Assembly: GCF_006974105.1 (NCBI RefSeq)
Contig: NZ_CP036282.1
Coordinates: forward strand, 4,650,001-4,714,000
Length of the DNA stretch: 64,000 nt
Direction: 5' to 3'
DNA from: Rhodoferax aquaticus
Lineage (GTDB): Bacteria > Pseudomonadota > Gammaproteobacteria > Burkholderiales > Burkholderiaceae_C
Part shown: positions 53,289-61,085 of the stretch, one piece after another
How the letters are laid out: each line of letters opens with the position of its first letter
How positions within the stretch are numbered: position 1 is the first letter of the stretch
Position numbers and translations under genes: made by a program
The notes under the pieces: model-generated
What the model saw: only the letters and a program-made list of their open reading frames with translations
The model's database searches: none
What the model was told of the DNA's origin: nothing

Positions 53289-54098
53289 TCACGCTGCCTC
53301 AGGCGGGCTGACCCTGCGCATCAGCGCAAAGAACACGGGGTTGGGCAGGCAGCGCAGCACCTTGAGCCACAGCGTGAATCGCTTGGGGAAGTGGATTTCA
53401 AACGCGCCGCGTGCCCAGCCTTTCACAATCGCCTGTGCGGCTTGCGCGGGGGTGAGCAGGGCGGGCATGGTGAACTCGTTTTGCGCCGTCAGCGGCGTGT
53501 CGACAAAGCCTGGGTTGACCAGTGACACGTCCACGCCTTGCGGGTGCAGATCCAGGTACAGCGTTTCGGCCAAGTTGATGAGTGCGGCTTTGGTCGGGCC
53601 ATAGGCCAAGCTCTTGGGCAGGCCCCGGTAGCCCGCCACGCTGGCCATGAGGCTGATGTGGCCGCGCTGGGCCACGCCGCCCAGTGAATTGGCCTTGGCC
53701 TGCTTTAGCAGCAAAGGCGTCACAGCATCTAGCACCCGCATGGCGCCTAAGTAGTTCACGTCGTTGTGGCGCAGCACGTCGGCCAGGTCGATGGCATTGG
53801 CCCGCATCTCGCGGTAGTGGCCCGCGCAGTACACCACCCAGTCCAGCCCGCCTTGCGCGTGCACTTGCGCCGCAGCGGCTTGCACTGAGGCGGTGTCGGT
53901 CACATCCAGCGCCAGCGCTTGGCTGCCGGGGTGCTCGCTCACAAAGGCGTCCAGCCCCTGTGCGCTGCGTGCCGAAACGATGACCTTGGCCCCCAGCGCA
54001 TGCAGCTGCGAGGCGGTGGCCCGGCCTATGCCGGTGGACGCGCCGATAAGCCAGACGGTACGCCCGGCCCATTGGGTGATGCGGGTGTTTAGCGACAT
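53289..54098 (-). CDS. Short-chain dehydrogenase/reductase
   Basis: 269 residues, classical SDR. TVWLIGASTGIGRATASQLH binds the cofactor, VYCAGHYRE is the NAG-like site, and SLMASVAGYRGLPKSLAYGP then TKAAL carry the Ser-Tyr-Lys triad. The C-terminus has a hydrophobic LWLKVLRCLPNPVFFALM segment that may touch the membrane. AAAGG before the ATG at 54098 outweighs the ATG at 54125. Separated from the DUF3833 gene by 112 bases holding a hairpin repeat. Role in lipid modification inferred from the locus. Confidence 0.9.
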   Translation of the reverse strand: MSLNTRITQWAGRTVWLIGASTGIGRATASQLHALGAKVIVSARSAQGLDAFVSEHPGSQALALDVTDTASVQAAAAQVHAQGGLDWVVYCAGHYREMRANAIDLADVLRHNDVNYLGAMRVLDAVTPLLLKQAKANSLGGVAQRGHISLMASVAGYRGLPKSLAYGPTKAALINLAETLYLDLHPQGVDVSLVNPGFVDTPLTAQNEFTMPALLTPAQAAQAIVKGWARGAFEIHFPKRFTLWLKVLRCLPNPVFFALMRRVSPPEAA

Positions 54099-54170
54099 AG
54101 TGGCCTTTGAGTGGGCTGTGGCCATGGCGCGGCAGCGCTTAGGGGGTGTGCGCTGCTAGCTAGCAAATCG

Positions 54171-54205
54171 ATAGCTGCTTGCGCTGATGGGATAAGGGCT
54201 AGCGG
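54171..54205 (+). repeat. Dispersed hairpin repeat, variant copy
   Basis: ATAGCTGCTTGCGC followed by TGATGGGATAAGGGCTAGCGGC. Left arm intact, right arm changed. It splits the lipid-modification cluster between the DUF3833 and SDR genes. Confidence 0.65.
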
Positions 54206-54210
54206 CATAT

Positions 54211-54813
54211 TTATCTCTTGTGAAACGACAGTGTGACTTCGCCCAAGTGCACACCCCACTTGCGCATGGCGGCCTTGTTAAGCATGACCTTGTCGCTCAT
54301 GAGGTACATCCAGTCATCAAACTGCACGTTCCACACGGTGCCATCCACCGGCAGCGCCAAGGTGTAGGACCAGCGAAAGGCGTTGCCGCTTTGCTGGCCT
54401 TCGGCGGTGCCCACCACGTCGTCAGCCACCCCGGTGAAGCGGCCATTGGCGTGCCGCGTCAAGCGCCACACGCGGCGCTGGGTCGTGCCGTCGGAGTAGG
54501 TGAACAGCTCGTCCAGCGTGCCTTGGTCACCCACCCAGGTGCACTTCATCACCACCGTAAAGCGCTTGACAACTTGGCCTGAGCGGTCGGTGAACACACC
54601 ATAGGCATCCAGCGTGCCGTTGAAGTACTCGCTGAGTTCAAGCACCGGCGTTTCTTTGGCGTAGTCCGTCACTTGCGGGGTGCTGCAGCCAGTGAGCAAG
54701 CCGCCCGCCAGCAGCACCGCCAAGCTGCCCCTGCGCAGCCAGCTGCTGCTACGCCTGGCACGTGGGCTTGGTGCGGTAGCAGCCAAGTGTGAAGCGATAG
54801 AAATATCAGTCAT
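54211..54813 (-). CDS. DUF3833 lipoprotein
   Basis: 200 residues. The lipobox is LLAGGLLTGC (Cys near residue 43), so it is a lipoprotein, although the n-region before it is long (about 30 residues). The mature part has ELSEYFNGTLDAYGVFTDRS, FTYSDGTTQRRVWRLTRHAN and YLMSDKVMLNKAAMRKWGVH, all strong DUF3833 features. Such proteins accompany Cfa-like methyltransferases and DUF1365 in other bacteria; their job is unknown. Start at 54813 is decided by homology; the frame remains open upstream. Confidence 0.88.
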   Translation of the reverse strand: MTDISIASHLAATAPSPRARRSSSWLRRGSLAVLLAGGLLTGCSTPQVTDYAKETPVLELSEYFNGTLDAYGVFTDRSGQVVKRFTVVMKCTWVGDQGTLDELFTYSDGTTQRRVWRLTRHANGRFTGVADDVVGTAEGQQSGNAFRWSYTLALPVDGTVWNVQFDDWMYLMSDKVMLNKAAMRKWGVHLGEVTLSFHKR

Positions 54814-54821
54814 GGTGGTTC

Positions 54822-56195
54822 TCAGGTAGGGGTGGACGAAGCAATGCGGGCATGCGGCAATGCCTCCCGCTTGAGCAATAAGCAGGCAAGGGCCGCAAAG
54901 GCAATGCCTTTGAGGACGAGTGGCAAAACGCAATAAGCCAGACTGAGCATGTGCAGCGCATGGGGTTCGCGCGCGCCGGGGGTGTAGCCCAAGAGGCCCA
55001 AGAGTGGCAGCGCCAGCCCCGCAGCCAAGGCCAGATTGAGCTTGGTGGCAAAGTTCCACCAGCCCATGTACACGCCCTCGCCACGGCCTTGGTGGCCCGC
55101 GTCGCCAATCACACCGGCCAAGAGGGCACCGGGCAGCGCCAGGTCGCTCCCCAGCGCCGTGCCCGAGAGCACGCACACCAGCGCAAACCACGCCACGTCG
55201 CCCGCGCCCAGGAGGCCAGCGCCTGCAAAACTCAGCACGGAGAGCACCATGCCCAAACCCCACGACCGCACCAGCCCCCAGCGCCGCACCGCGCGCATCC
55301 ACAGCGGCAGCGACGCAGCCCCGCTCACAAAATACAGCGCCAAGCAGGCCGACTGCCAAGCGGCATCCGCCTGCAAACGGTCTTGGATAAAGAACAGCAC
55401 CAAGGTGGCAGGCACCGCGCTGGCAATGCCATTGGGCACATACACCGCCATCAAGCGCACAAAGGCAGGCACACGCCACGCGTGCCACAGGCTCAGCGGT
55501 TGATCGGCGGGGCCAGCAGCGGTATCGGCAACTGGCGCTGGGCGCTCAGGTCGCAGTGCATAGCTCCACGCCCAGCACGCCAGCGCCAAACCGACCACAA
55601 ACACCCACAGCATGGCAGGCAAACCCAGCGCACCGGGAATCACCGCAGCCAGCACCACGCCCACCAGCCCCATGCCTTCACGCCAGGCCACGATGTGGCT
55701 GCGCCGCACAGCATCGCCCCCCAGCATGGCACCCCAAGAATGGTGCGCAACGGTCAGTGCGCTGTAGCCCAGGTAGGTGAGCAGCAAGCTGCCCAAGGCC
55801 CACCACAGCAGCGCATCGCTCTCGCGCACGGCCGGTGTGAACAGCGCACAAAACCCCACCGCTAACAGCAAGGCTGCCCAGCGGCCCATGGCCTGCACCG
55901 CCCCGAGCGAACGGGCGTAGAGATGGTCGCACCAGCGCCCCAAGAGCGGGTCTAGCAGTGCGTCAAAAATGCGGGCGGCCAAAAGCACTGCGCCCAGGGC
56001 CGCCAAGGACACGCCCCACTGCGTGGCGTACAGATTGGGCATGAGCACGTACAGCGGCAGGGCACAAAACGCCAGCGGAAAACCCAAGAGCCCGTAACGC
56101 ACACCGTCTGCCACGCGCAGGGCAGCGCTTGCTGGCGCGACCCCACCCTGCGGTGCAGGCGTGTCTGCGATAGACGGTGTGGCGTGCGCTTGCAT
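54822..56195 (-). CDS. MFS transporter, GPH/MelB-like
   Basis: 457 residues with 12 membrane spans. ARIFDALLDPLLGRWCDHLY and SYALTVAHHSW-like segments (LTYLGYSALTVAHHSWGAML) match the glycoside-pentoside-hexuronide/cation symporter family. Homologues sit in the same gene cluster in other Proteobacteria, where the substrate is unproven; lipid or small-molecule transport is possible. The Met at 56195 is chosen over 56318. Eight bases separate it from the DUF3833 gene. Confidence 0.85.
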   Translation of the reverse strand: MQAHATPSIADTPAPQGGVAPASAALRVADGVRYGLLGFPLAFCALPLYVLMPNLYATQWGVSLAALGAVLLAARIFDALLDPLLGRWCDHLYARSLGAVQAMGRWAALLLAVGFCALFTPAVRESDALLWWALGSLLLTYLGYSALTVAHHSWGAMLGGDAVRRSHIVAWREGMGLVGVVLAAVIPGALGLPAMLWVFVVGLALACWAWSYALRPERPAPVADTAAGPADQPLSLWHAWRVPAFVRLMAVYVPNGIASAVPATLVLFFIQDRLQADAAWQSACLALYFVSGAASLPLWMRAVRRWGLVRSWGLGMVLSVLSFAGAGLLGAGDVAWFALVCVLSGTALGSDLALPGALLAGVIGDAGHQGRGEGVYMGWWNFATKLNLALAAGLALPLLGLLGYTPGAREPHALHMLSLAYCVLPLVLKGIAFAALACLLLKREALPHARIASSTPT

Positions 56196-56220
56196 GGTGC
56201 TTATGCCGTGGTGCTGTGTC

Positions 56221-56844
56221 TCAAGGACGCGCCGCTGACGCTTTGGCCAACAAGGCCAAGCGCATAGCAGGCTCTGAGGTTTGGGGTGAGAGCCAGATGC
56301 CAAAGAACACGCGCGCAAACTCAGGGTCGGCCACCTCGCCCAAAGGCTTGCCGTTCAATGAAAAGCTGGCGCCCACGCCGGGTTGGTGCACGCCGGTAAT
56401 GCGGTCGCCTGCCTTCACATCGGGGAACACGGCGCGCATTTGCTGCTCCCAGCGCGCTTGCGTTGCTGGGTCAAAGCTGCCTTGGCGGCGCATCTCCACC
56501 AGGGAGCGGCTGGCGATGTCGGCACCGTCAAACGCACGCAGGTAGTTCAGCTCCAGCGCAAAGCCATGGCGCGCATAGGCTCCGGCGTCAAAACCGGGGG
56601 CCACCCACAGGCGTGCGGTGTAGACGTCAAAGCCCCAGAAGGTCATGGTGGCTTGGCCTGCGGCCTGCGCCAGGGGCAAGGCGACGCGCACTTCCTGCGG
56701 CAGGGTATTGGCATAGGCCAGTGGCCCGCCAACACCCGCGAGCGCCATGGCCAACGCAGCAGCGCTCAGGTGCCTTCTGGCATTTTCAAGGCCAAATTGG
56801 CCTCTATCGCCCATGGAATAAGCGCAAGCAGCTATCGTTTTCAT
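56221..56844 (-). CDS. Exported chalcone-isomerase-like protein
   Basis: 207 residues. Signal-like LSAAALAMALAGVGGPLAYA ends near residue 45, and the mature part has FWGFDVYTARLWVAPGFDAG and NGKPLGEVADPEFARVFFGI, typical of the chalcone isomerase-like periplasmic family. It overlaps the Cfa gene by ATGA. The first 12 residues, MKTIAACAYSMG, are the translation of a dispersed hairpin repeat (56808-56835), so the true start may be the Met at 56814 within the repeat. Function unknown; flavonoid chemistry is unlikely. Confidence 0.8.
   Translation of the reverse strand: MKTIAACAYSMGDRGQFGLENARRHLSAAALAMALAGVGGPLAYANTLPQEVRVALPLAQAAGQATMTFWGFDVYTARLWVAPGFDAGAYARHGFALELNYLRAFDGADIASRSLVEMRRQGSFDPATQARWEQQMRAVFPDVKAGDRITGVHQPGVGASFSLNGKPLGEVADPEFARVFFGIWLSPQTSEPAMRLALLAKASAARP
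56808..56835 (-). repeat. Dispersed hairpin repeat left part, inside a gene start
   Basis: On the minus strand ATAGCTGCTTGCGC, TTATTCCATGGGCG, identical to the first 28 bases of the canonical copy at 25889. The right arm is missing. It is in frame at the start of the chalcone-isomerase-like gene and supplies its first residues. Confidence 0.85.
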
Positions 56845-58103
56845 AGTGTAGGCTTTGCCAGCGTGAACTGCACCAGGTTGATGTCGCCAATGTCAAACGC
56901 CGCCTCGCAGTAGGCCAGGTAGAACTGCCAGATGCGGCTAAAGCGCTCGTCAAAGCCCAGTGCCTGCACCTGCGCGTGCTGGGCCATAAACGCATCGCGC
57001 CAGCGGCGCAGGGTTTCGGCGTAGTCAGGGCCAAACTCAAACGCATCCACCACCTCCAGCCCGGCGGCTTGCGCCTGCTTGCGAAACTCGCGGGGGCAGG
57101 GCAAGCAGCCGCCCGGAAAGATGTACTGCTGAATAAAGTCGGTGGACTTGAGGTAGCGCTCAAACAAGTCGTCGGCAATCACAATGCTTTGCACGCAGGC
57201 GCGGCCGCCCGGCTTGAGTAGGCGCGCGACCGTCTGAAAGTACTGGGGCCAGTAGGCTTGGCCCACGGCTTCAATCATTTCGATAGAGCAAATGGCGTCA
57301 AAAGGGGCGTCGCTGATGTCCCGGTAGTCTTGCAAACGCAGGTCCGCCGTGGCTTGGGGGCCGGTGGCCACACCCAAGCCTTGCATGCGCGCATTGGCAT
57401 AGGCCAGCTGCTCGGTGCTCAGCGTCACGCCCACGATGGAGGCGCCAAAGCGGGTGGTGGCTTGCTCGGCCAAGGCCCCCCAGCCGCAGCCGATTTCCAG
57501 CACGCGGTCGCCCGCTTTCACCTGCGCCATCTCCAGCGCGCGCACCACTTTGGCGGTTTGCGCCTCGGGCAAGGGGCGGCTCAAGTCGCCCTGGAACCAG
57601 GCCGACGAATAGTTCATGGTGTCGTCCAGCCACAGGCGGTAAAACGCATTGCCCAAGTCGTAGTGGGCGTGGATGTTTTTGCGGCTGTTGGCGCGGCTGT
57701 TGTGCTTGAGCAGGTGCTTGATGCGGTAGAACAAACGGCCCCACCAGGTGCCGTAGATCATGCTCTCCACCTGCTTGCGGTTGGCGGCAAACACCTTGAG
57801 CAGTTCGGTCAGATCAGGCGTGGTCCAGTCACCCGCGATGTAGCTCTCGGCAAAGCCGATGTCGCCCGACTTCAGGGCTGCGGCAAACACGTTCCAGTTG
57901 TGCAGGGTGATGCTGGCGGCCGGGTGGTCGGGGCTGTGCAAGGTGGTGTGTTGCGGGTGCTCGCCATAGCGGCGCTGGGTGCCGTCGGGCAGCTGCAAGG
58001 TGAGTGCGCCATGGCGCAGGTTTTGCAGCAGGCGCAAGGCGCTGCGCGCGGCGGCCGGGGCGTCGGCAGGCAGGGCGTAGGGGGCGGCAGTGGCGGTGTT
58101 CAT
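56841..58103 (-). CDS. cfa: Cyclopropane-fatty-acid-synthase-like SAM methyltransferase
   Basis: 420 residues. NIHAHYDLGNAFYRLWLDDT and MNYSSAWFQGD, then RVLEIGCGWGALAEQATTRF for SAM, EMIEAVGQAYWPQYF and QQYIFPGGCLPCP match the CFA synthase family. It would add a methyl(ene) group to unsaturated chains of membrane lipids. Membership of this COG2907-DUF1365 cluster suggests furan- or methyl-branched fatty-acid formation, not necessarily cyclopropane. Start at 58103 by homology; 58133 is an alternative. Confidence 0.9.
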   Translation of the reverse strand: MNTATAAPYALPADAPAAARSALRLLQNLRHGALTLQLPDGTQRRYGEHPQHTTLHSPDHPAASITLHNWNVFAAALKSGDIGFAESYIAGDWTTPDLTELLKVFAANRKQVESMIYGTWWGRLFYRIKHLLKHNSRANSRKNIHAHYDLGNAFYRLWLDDTMNYSSAWFQGDLSRPLPEAQTAKVVRALEMAQVKAGDRVLEIGCGWGALAEQATTRFGASIVGVTLSTEQLAYANARMQGLGVATGPQATADLRLQDYRDISDAPFDAICSIEMIEAVGQAYWPQYFQTVARLLKPGGRACVQSIVIADDLFERYLKSTDFIQQYIFPGGCLPCPREFRKQAQAAGLEVVDAFEFGPDYAETLRRWRDAFMAQHAQVQALGFDERFSRIWQFYLAYCEAAFDIGDINLVQFTLAKPTL

Positions 58104-58163
58104 GGTGCGCTCATTCAATAGACGATGGATCAAAAGCTGTAACTTGCAAAGTTGGGGCCATGC

Positions 58164-59021
58164 TTAGCGGGAGACCAGGCTGGCCGGGGGCTGTGGCTTG
58201 CTGAAAAAGGGCACGCCGCTGCGCCACAAACGCAGGGCCTGCAAGTGGATGTGGACCACCACGCCCAAGGTCATGGCCGGGTAGCGCCACAGCGCGCGGC
58301 GAAGGCTGTTGCGCGTGATGGGCTCTAAGGTGCCACTCACACTGGTTTGCAAGAGCACGTCGCTGGCCGCATGGGGGGGTGGGGGAGATTCAGTCGCTTG
58401 CATTGAGGGTGCGTCGCAGTAGTCGATGCGGGCCACGGTTTTGTCTTGGCCTTGGTGGGTGGTGCGCATAAAGCGAAAGCGGTAGTAGCCCTGTACCTGG
58501 CAAAACGGCGAGACGTGAAACACCTTGCGCGCGCGTTGCTCTACGCCCATGCGCGGTGCGTCCAGCAGGTAGCAGTGGCGCTCGCCAAAGGTGTTGTTCA
58601 CCTCCACCACAATGGCGCGCAGTGCGCCGCCTTGGTCCTCGGGCGCACGGTGGCAGTACCAAAAGCTCACCGGCTTGAAGGTGTAGCCCAGCACGCGCGG
58701 GTAGCAGTGCAGCCAGGCTTCGCCCGTGGCGTCAAAAATGCCTTCGCTGTGCAGCAGCGCGTCCAACCACGCAATGGCACCCCCTTGCGCGGGGGTGCGA
58801 CCGTCGCCATGGTCGGTTTCATGAAAGCTCAGCAAGCCGCGCTGGTTGATGCGCCAGCCTTCCTTCTGAGTGGATGACGCCGCAGCGCTCAGTGAGCGCA
58901 GGGGCAGCATCAAAAAGTAGGTGGGGTAGGCAAACGCATTGGCCACAGGGCGCAGCCGGTGGTGGCGCACCTGGCCAAAGCCGATCAAGGCCTGTGGCGC
59001 AGTAGCGGCGGCCACGCTCAT
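58164..59021 (-). CDS. DUF1365 protein
   Basis: 285 residues. IGFGQVRHHRLRPVANAFAY, YPRVLGYTFKPVSFWYCHR and AIVVEVNNTFGERHCYLL define DUF1365. The function is unproven; it always travels with the flavoprotein and Cfa-like genes. Start overlaps the flavoprotein stop by ATGA (59018-59021). A 60-base gap follows before cfa. Confidence 0.92.
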   Translation of the reverse strand: MSVAAATAPQALIGFGQVRHHRLRPVANAFAYPTYFLMLPLRSLSAAASSTQKEGWRINQRGLLSFHETDHGDGRTPAQGGAIAWLDALLHSEGIFDATGEAWLHCYPRVLGYTFKPVSFWYCHRAPEDQGGALRAIVVEVNNTFGERHCYLLDAPRMGVEQRARKVFHVSPFCQVQGYYRFRFMRTTHQGQDKTVARIDYCDAPSMQATESPPPPHAASDVLLQTSVSGTLEPITRNSLRRALWRYPAMTLGVVVHIHLQALRLWRSGVPFFSKPQPPASLVSR

Positions 59022-60349
59022 GCCGCTAACTCCGCGTCTTGCAGCAAGCGCTGGGCCGCTGCCAAGCCTGCTTTGAGTCCATCTTCATGGAAGCCGTAGC
59101 CCATCCACGCGCCGCAGAAGTAGCGGCTGTGCACGCCTTGCAGTGCATGCATGCTTTTCTGGGCTGCCACGGCTGCCAAATCAAACACGGGGTGGGCGTA
59201 ATCAAAGTCACCCAGCACGGTGGCGGGGTCTATCTCGCGCAGGGGGTTGAGCGACACCACCACCGGCGTTTGCCAAGGCAGGGGCTGCAACTGGTTAAGC
59301 AGGTAGTGCAAGCACACCTGGCTGTTTTCTTGGGCGCTGCTGGCGGCGCGCTCGTAGTTCCATGCGGCCCAGGCCACGCGCCGCGTGGGCAGCATGCGGG
59401 TGTCGGTGTGCAGCACGGCACGGTTGTTCTGGTAGCGCACCGCCCCCAAGAGCGCACGCTCTTGCGCGGTGGGGGCTTCCAACATGGCCAAAGCTTGGTC
59501 GGAGTGCGTGGCGATGATGACTTTGTCGAAGTAGGCCGCGCCCGCATCGGTGCTCACGCACACGCCGGTGGCTTTGCCTTCGCTGGCGGTTTGCTGGCTG
59601 ATGCGGCGCACTGGCGTGGCCAGGTGCTTGCGGCCAATGCCCGCCACAATTTTGTCCACATAGTGCTTGGCACCGCCCTGCACCGTCCACCACTGGGGGC
59701 GGTTGCTGATTTGCAGCAAGCCGTGGTTATGGCAAAACCGCACCATGGTGCTGACCGGGAACTGCAGCATTTGCGCCGTGGGGCAGCTCCAGATGCAGGC
59801 CATCATGGGCAAGAAGTACCAGTCGCAAAACGCTTGGCCAAAGCCGTTAGCTTTCAAAAACTCGCCCAAGGGCTGGGCCAGCTCGGCCTCGGTGCCCGCC
59901 ATAGCAATGCGGGTGGTCATGGCGTTAAAGCGCATCAAGTCGCGCAACATGCCCCAAAACTGGGGGCTCACCAGGTTGCTGCGCTGGGCAAAGAGGCTGC
60001 TCAGATTGGAGCCGCTCCACTCCAAAGCCCGCCCGCCACTCTGGGCGGCTTGCACCGAGAACGACATATCCGACTTGGCCGTAGCCACGCCTAGCTGCTC
60101 AAGCAAGGCAATCAAGTGGGGGTAGGTGCGCTCGTTGAACACCAAAAACCCGGTGTCTACACCGTGGGTCATGCGTTCGGCTGCGCGCGGGCCGCTGCCG
60201 CCTTGGGGCAAGGTGACGTCCACCGTGTGGGTGTGGCCACCAAAGTAAGTGCCGGCTTCGTAAAGAGTAATTTCGGCTTTGCCCGAGAGGGCGTGGGCGG
60301 CCGCCAAGCCAGAAATGCCTGAGCCGACGATGGCAACTTTGAGGGTCAA
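59018..60349 (-). CDS. COG2907 FAD-dependent oxidoreductase
   Basis: 443 residues. LKVAIVGSGISGLAAAHALS binds FAD, then EAGTYFGGHTHTVDV, GVDTGFLVFNERTYPHLIAL, the WTVQGGAKHYVDKI segment and C-terminal FCGAWMGYGFHEDGLKAG are marks of the COG2907 amine-oxidase-like group. Related proteins introduce unsaturation in a methylated fatty-acid precursor of furan fatty acids in alphaproteobacteria. First gene of the leftward cluster; divergent from TetR across 115 bases. Confidence 0.9.
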   Translation of the reverse strand: MTLKVAIVGSGISGLAAAHALSGKAEITLYEAGTYFGGHTHTVDVTLPQGGSGPRAAERMTHGVDTGFLVFNERTYPHLIALLEQLGVATAKSDMSFSVQAAQSGGRALEWSGSNLSSLFAQRSNLVSPQFWGMLRDLMRFNAMTTRIAMAGTEAELAQPLGEFLKANGFGQAFCDWYFLPMMACIWSCPTAQMLQFPVSTMVRFCHNHGLLQISNRPQWWTVQGGAKHYVDKIVAGIGRKHLATPVRRISQQTASEGKATGVCVSTDAGAAYFDKVIIATHSDQALAMLEAPTAQERALLGAVRYQNNRAVLHTDTRMLPTRRVAWAAWNYERAASSAQENSQVCLHYLLNQLQPLPWQTPVVVSLNPLREIDPATVLGDFDYAHPVFDLAAVAAQKSMHALQGVHSRYFCGAWMGYGFHEDGLKAGLAAAQRLLQDAELAA

Positions 60350-60392
60350 GCGGCACCCCCGCAGGCGGAAATAGTGGATTTGTACTTTTCAG

Positions 60393-60443
60393 TCATGTTT
60401 GAACTGTACAGTATTTTTTTGCACTTTGCATTCATGTTTAGAC
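60393..60443. promoter_or_regulatory. Candidate TetR operator region
   Basis: Within the divergent gap, TCATGTTTGAAC (60393-60404) and TCATGTTTAGAC (60432-60443) are imperfect direct repeats 39 bp apart, and ACTGTACAGT (60403-60412) is a perfect palindrome overlapping the first. The palindrome is the likelier core for a dimeric TetR protein. Neither is confirmed. Confidence 0.4.
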
Positions 60444-60464
60444 CAATACGGCTACAATCGCTCC

Positions 60465-61085
60465 ATGGTTACCCGCAACGTCATCAAAGTCTCTTTCAAA
60501 GAGCAAATGCTCCAGGCCCGTGAGGAAGCCATCATCCAAACCGTGAATCGGCTACTGGCCGACAAGGGTTTTGACGCGATGACGGTGGACGAAGTGGCGG
60601 CCGATGTGGGCATTGCCAAGGCCAGCCTGTACAAGCATTTCCCCAGCAAAGAGGATCTGGCAGCTGCCGCCATGGTGTCCGTCATGCGGCGCGCACAGGC
60701 GTTTTTAGACGGCTTGCCCGCCCAAGACAGTCCCCAAGACAAGCTACGCGCCGTGGTGGCGTGGACCATGGGCCTCAAACTCGCAGGTGAAATGCCATCG
60801 CTGCCCAGCCAAAACTCTAGCTTGCGCGCCACCCTCATGGCCCACAAAGACTATATGGATGGCCTGATGGATGTGAGCGACCGTCTGGGCGCCTGGATTG
60901 AAGCGGCCCAAGCCAACGGTGCCCTCAACGCCAAGCTGCCTGCCATTGCCGTGCTGTACACCCTGTTTGCCCGCGCCTGCGACCCGGTGTTGGAGTTTTT
61001 GAAAATAGGCGGCCAGCACAGCGATGAAGAAATCATTGCCTTGGTGCTGAGCACCTGTTTTGATGGCTTGAGCGCTCGCGCCTAA
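60465..61085 (+). CDS. TetR-family regulator
   Basis: 206 residues. The helix-turn-helix is in AIIQTVNRLLADKGFDAMTV and DEVAADVGIAKASLYKHFPS; the remaining helices form the ligand domain. The start at 60465 sits next to CGCTCC with no strong ribosome site; an upstream in-frame start at 60399 would cover the operator region. Divergent from the COG2907 cluster, so it is its likely repressor. Its stop overlaps the stop of the convergent GGDEF-EAL gene. Confidence 0.9.
   Translation: MVTRNVIKVSFKEQMLQAREEAIIQTVNRLLADKGFDAMTVDEVAADVGIAKASLYKHFPSKEDLAAAAMVSVMRRAQAFLDGLPAQDSPQDKLRAVVAWTMGLKLAGEMPSLPSQNSSLRATLMAHKDYMDGLMDVSDRLGAWIEAAQANGALNAKLPAIAVLYTLFARACDPVLEFLKIGGQHSDEEIIALVLSTCFDGLSARA

Noticed and set aside
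54211..55488. 425-residue ORF fused to the DUF3833 lipoprotein
   Set aside because: The upstream half is a shadow of the MFS gene; lipobox and homology place the start at 54813.
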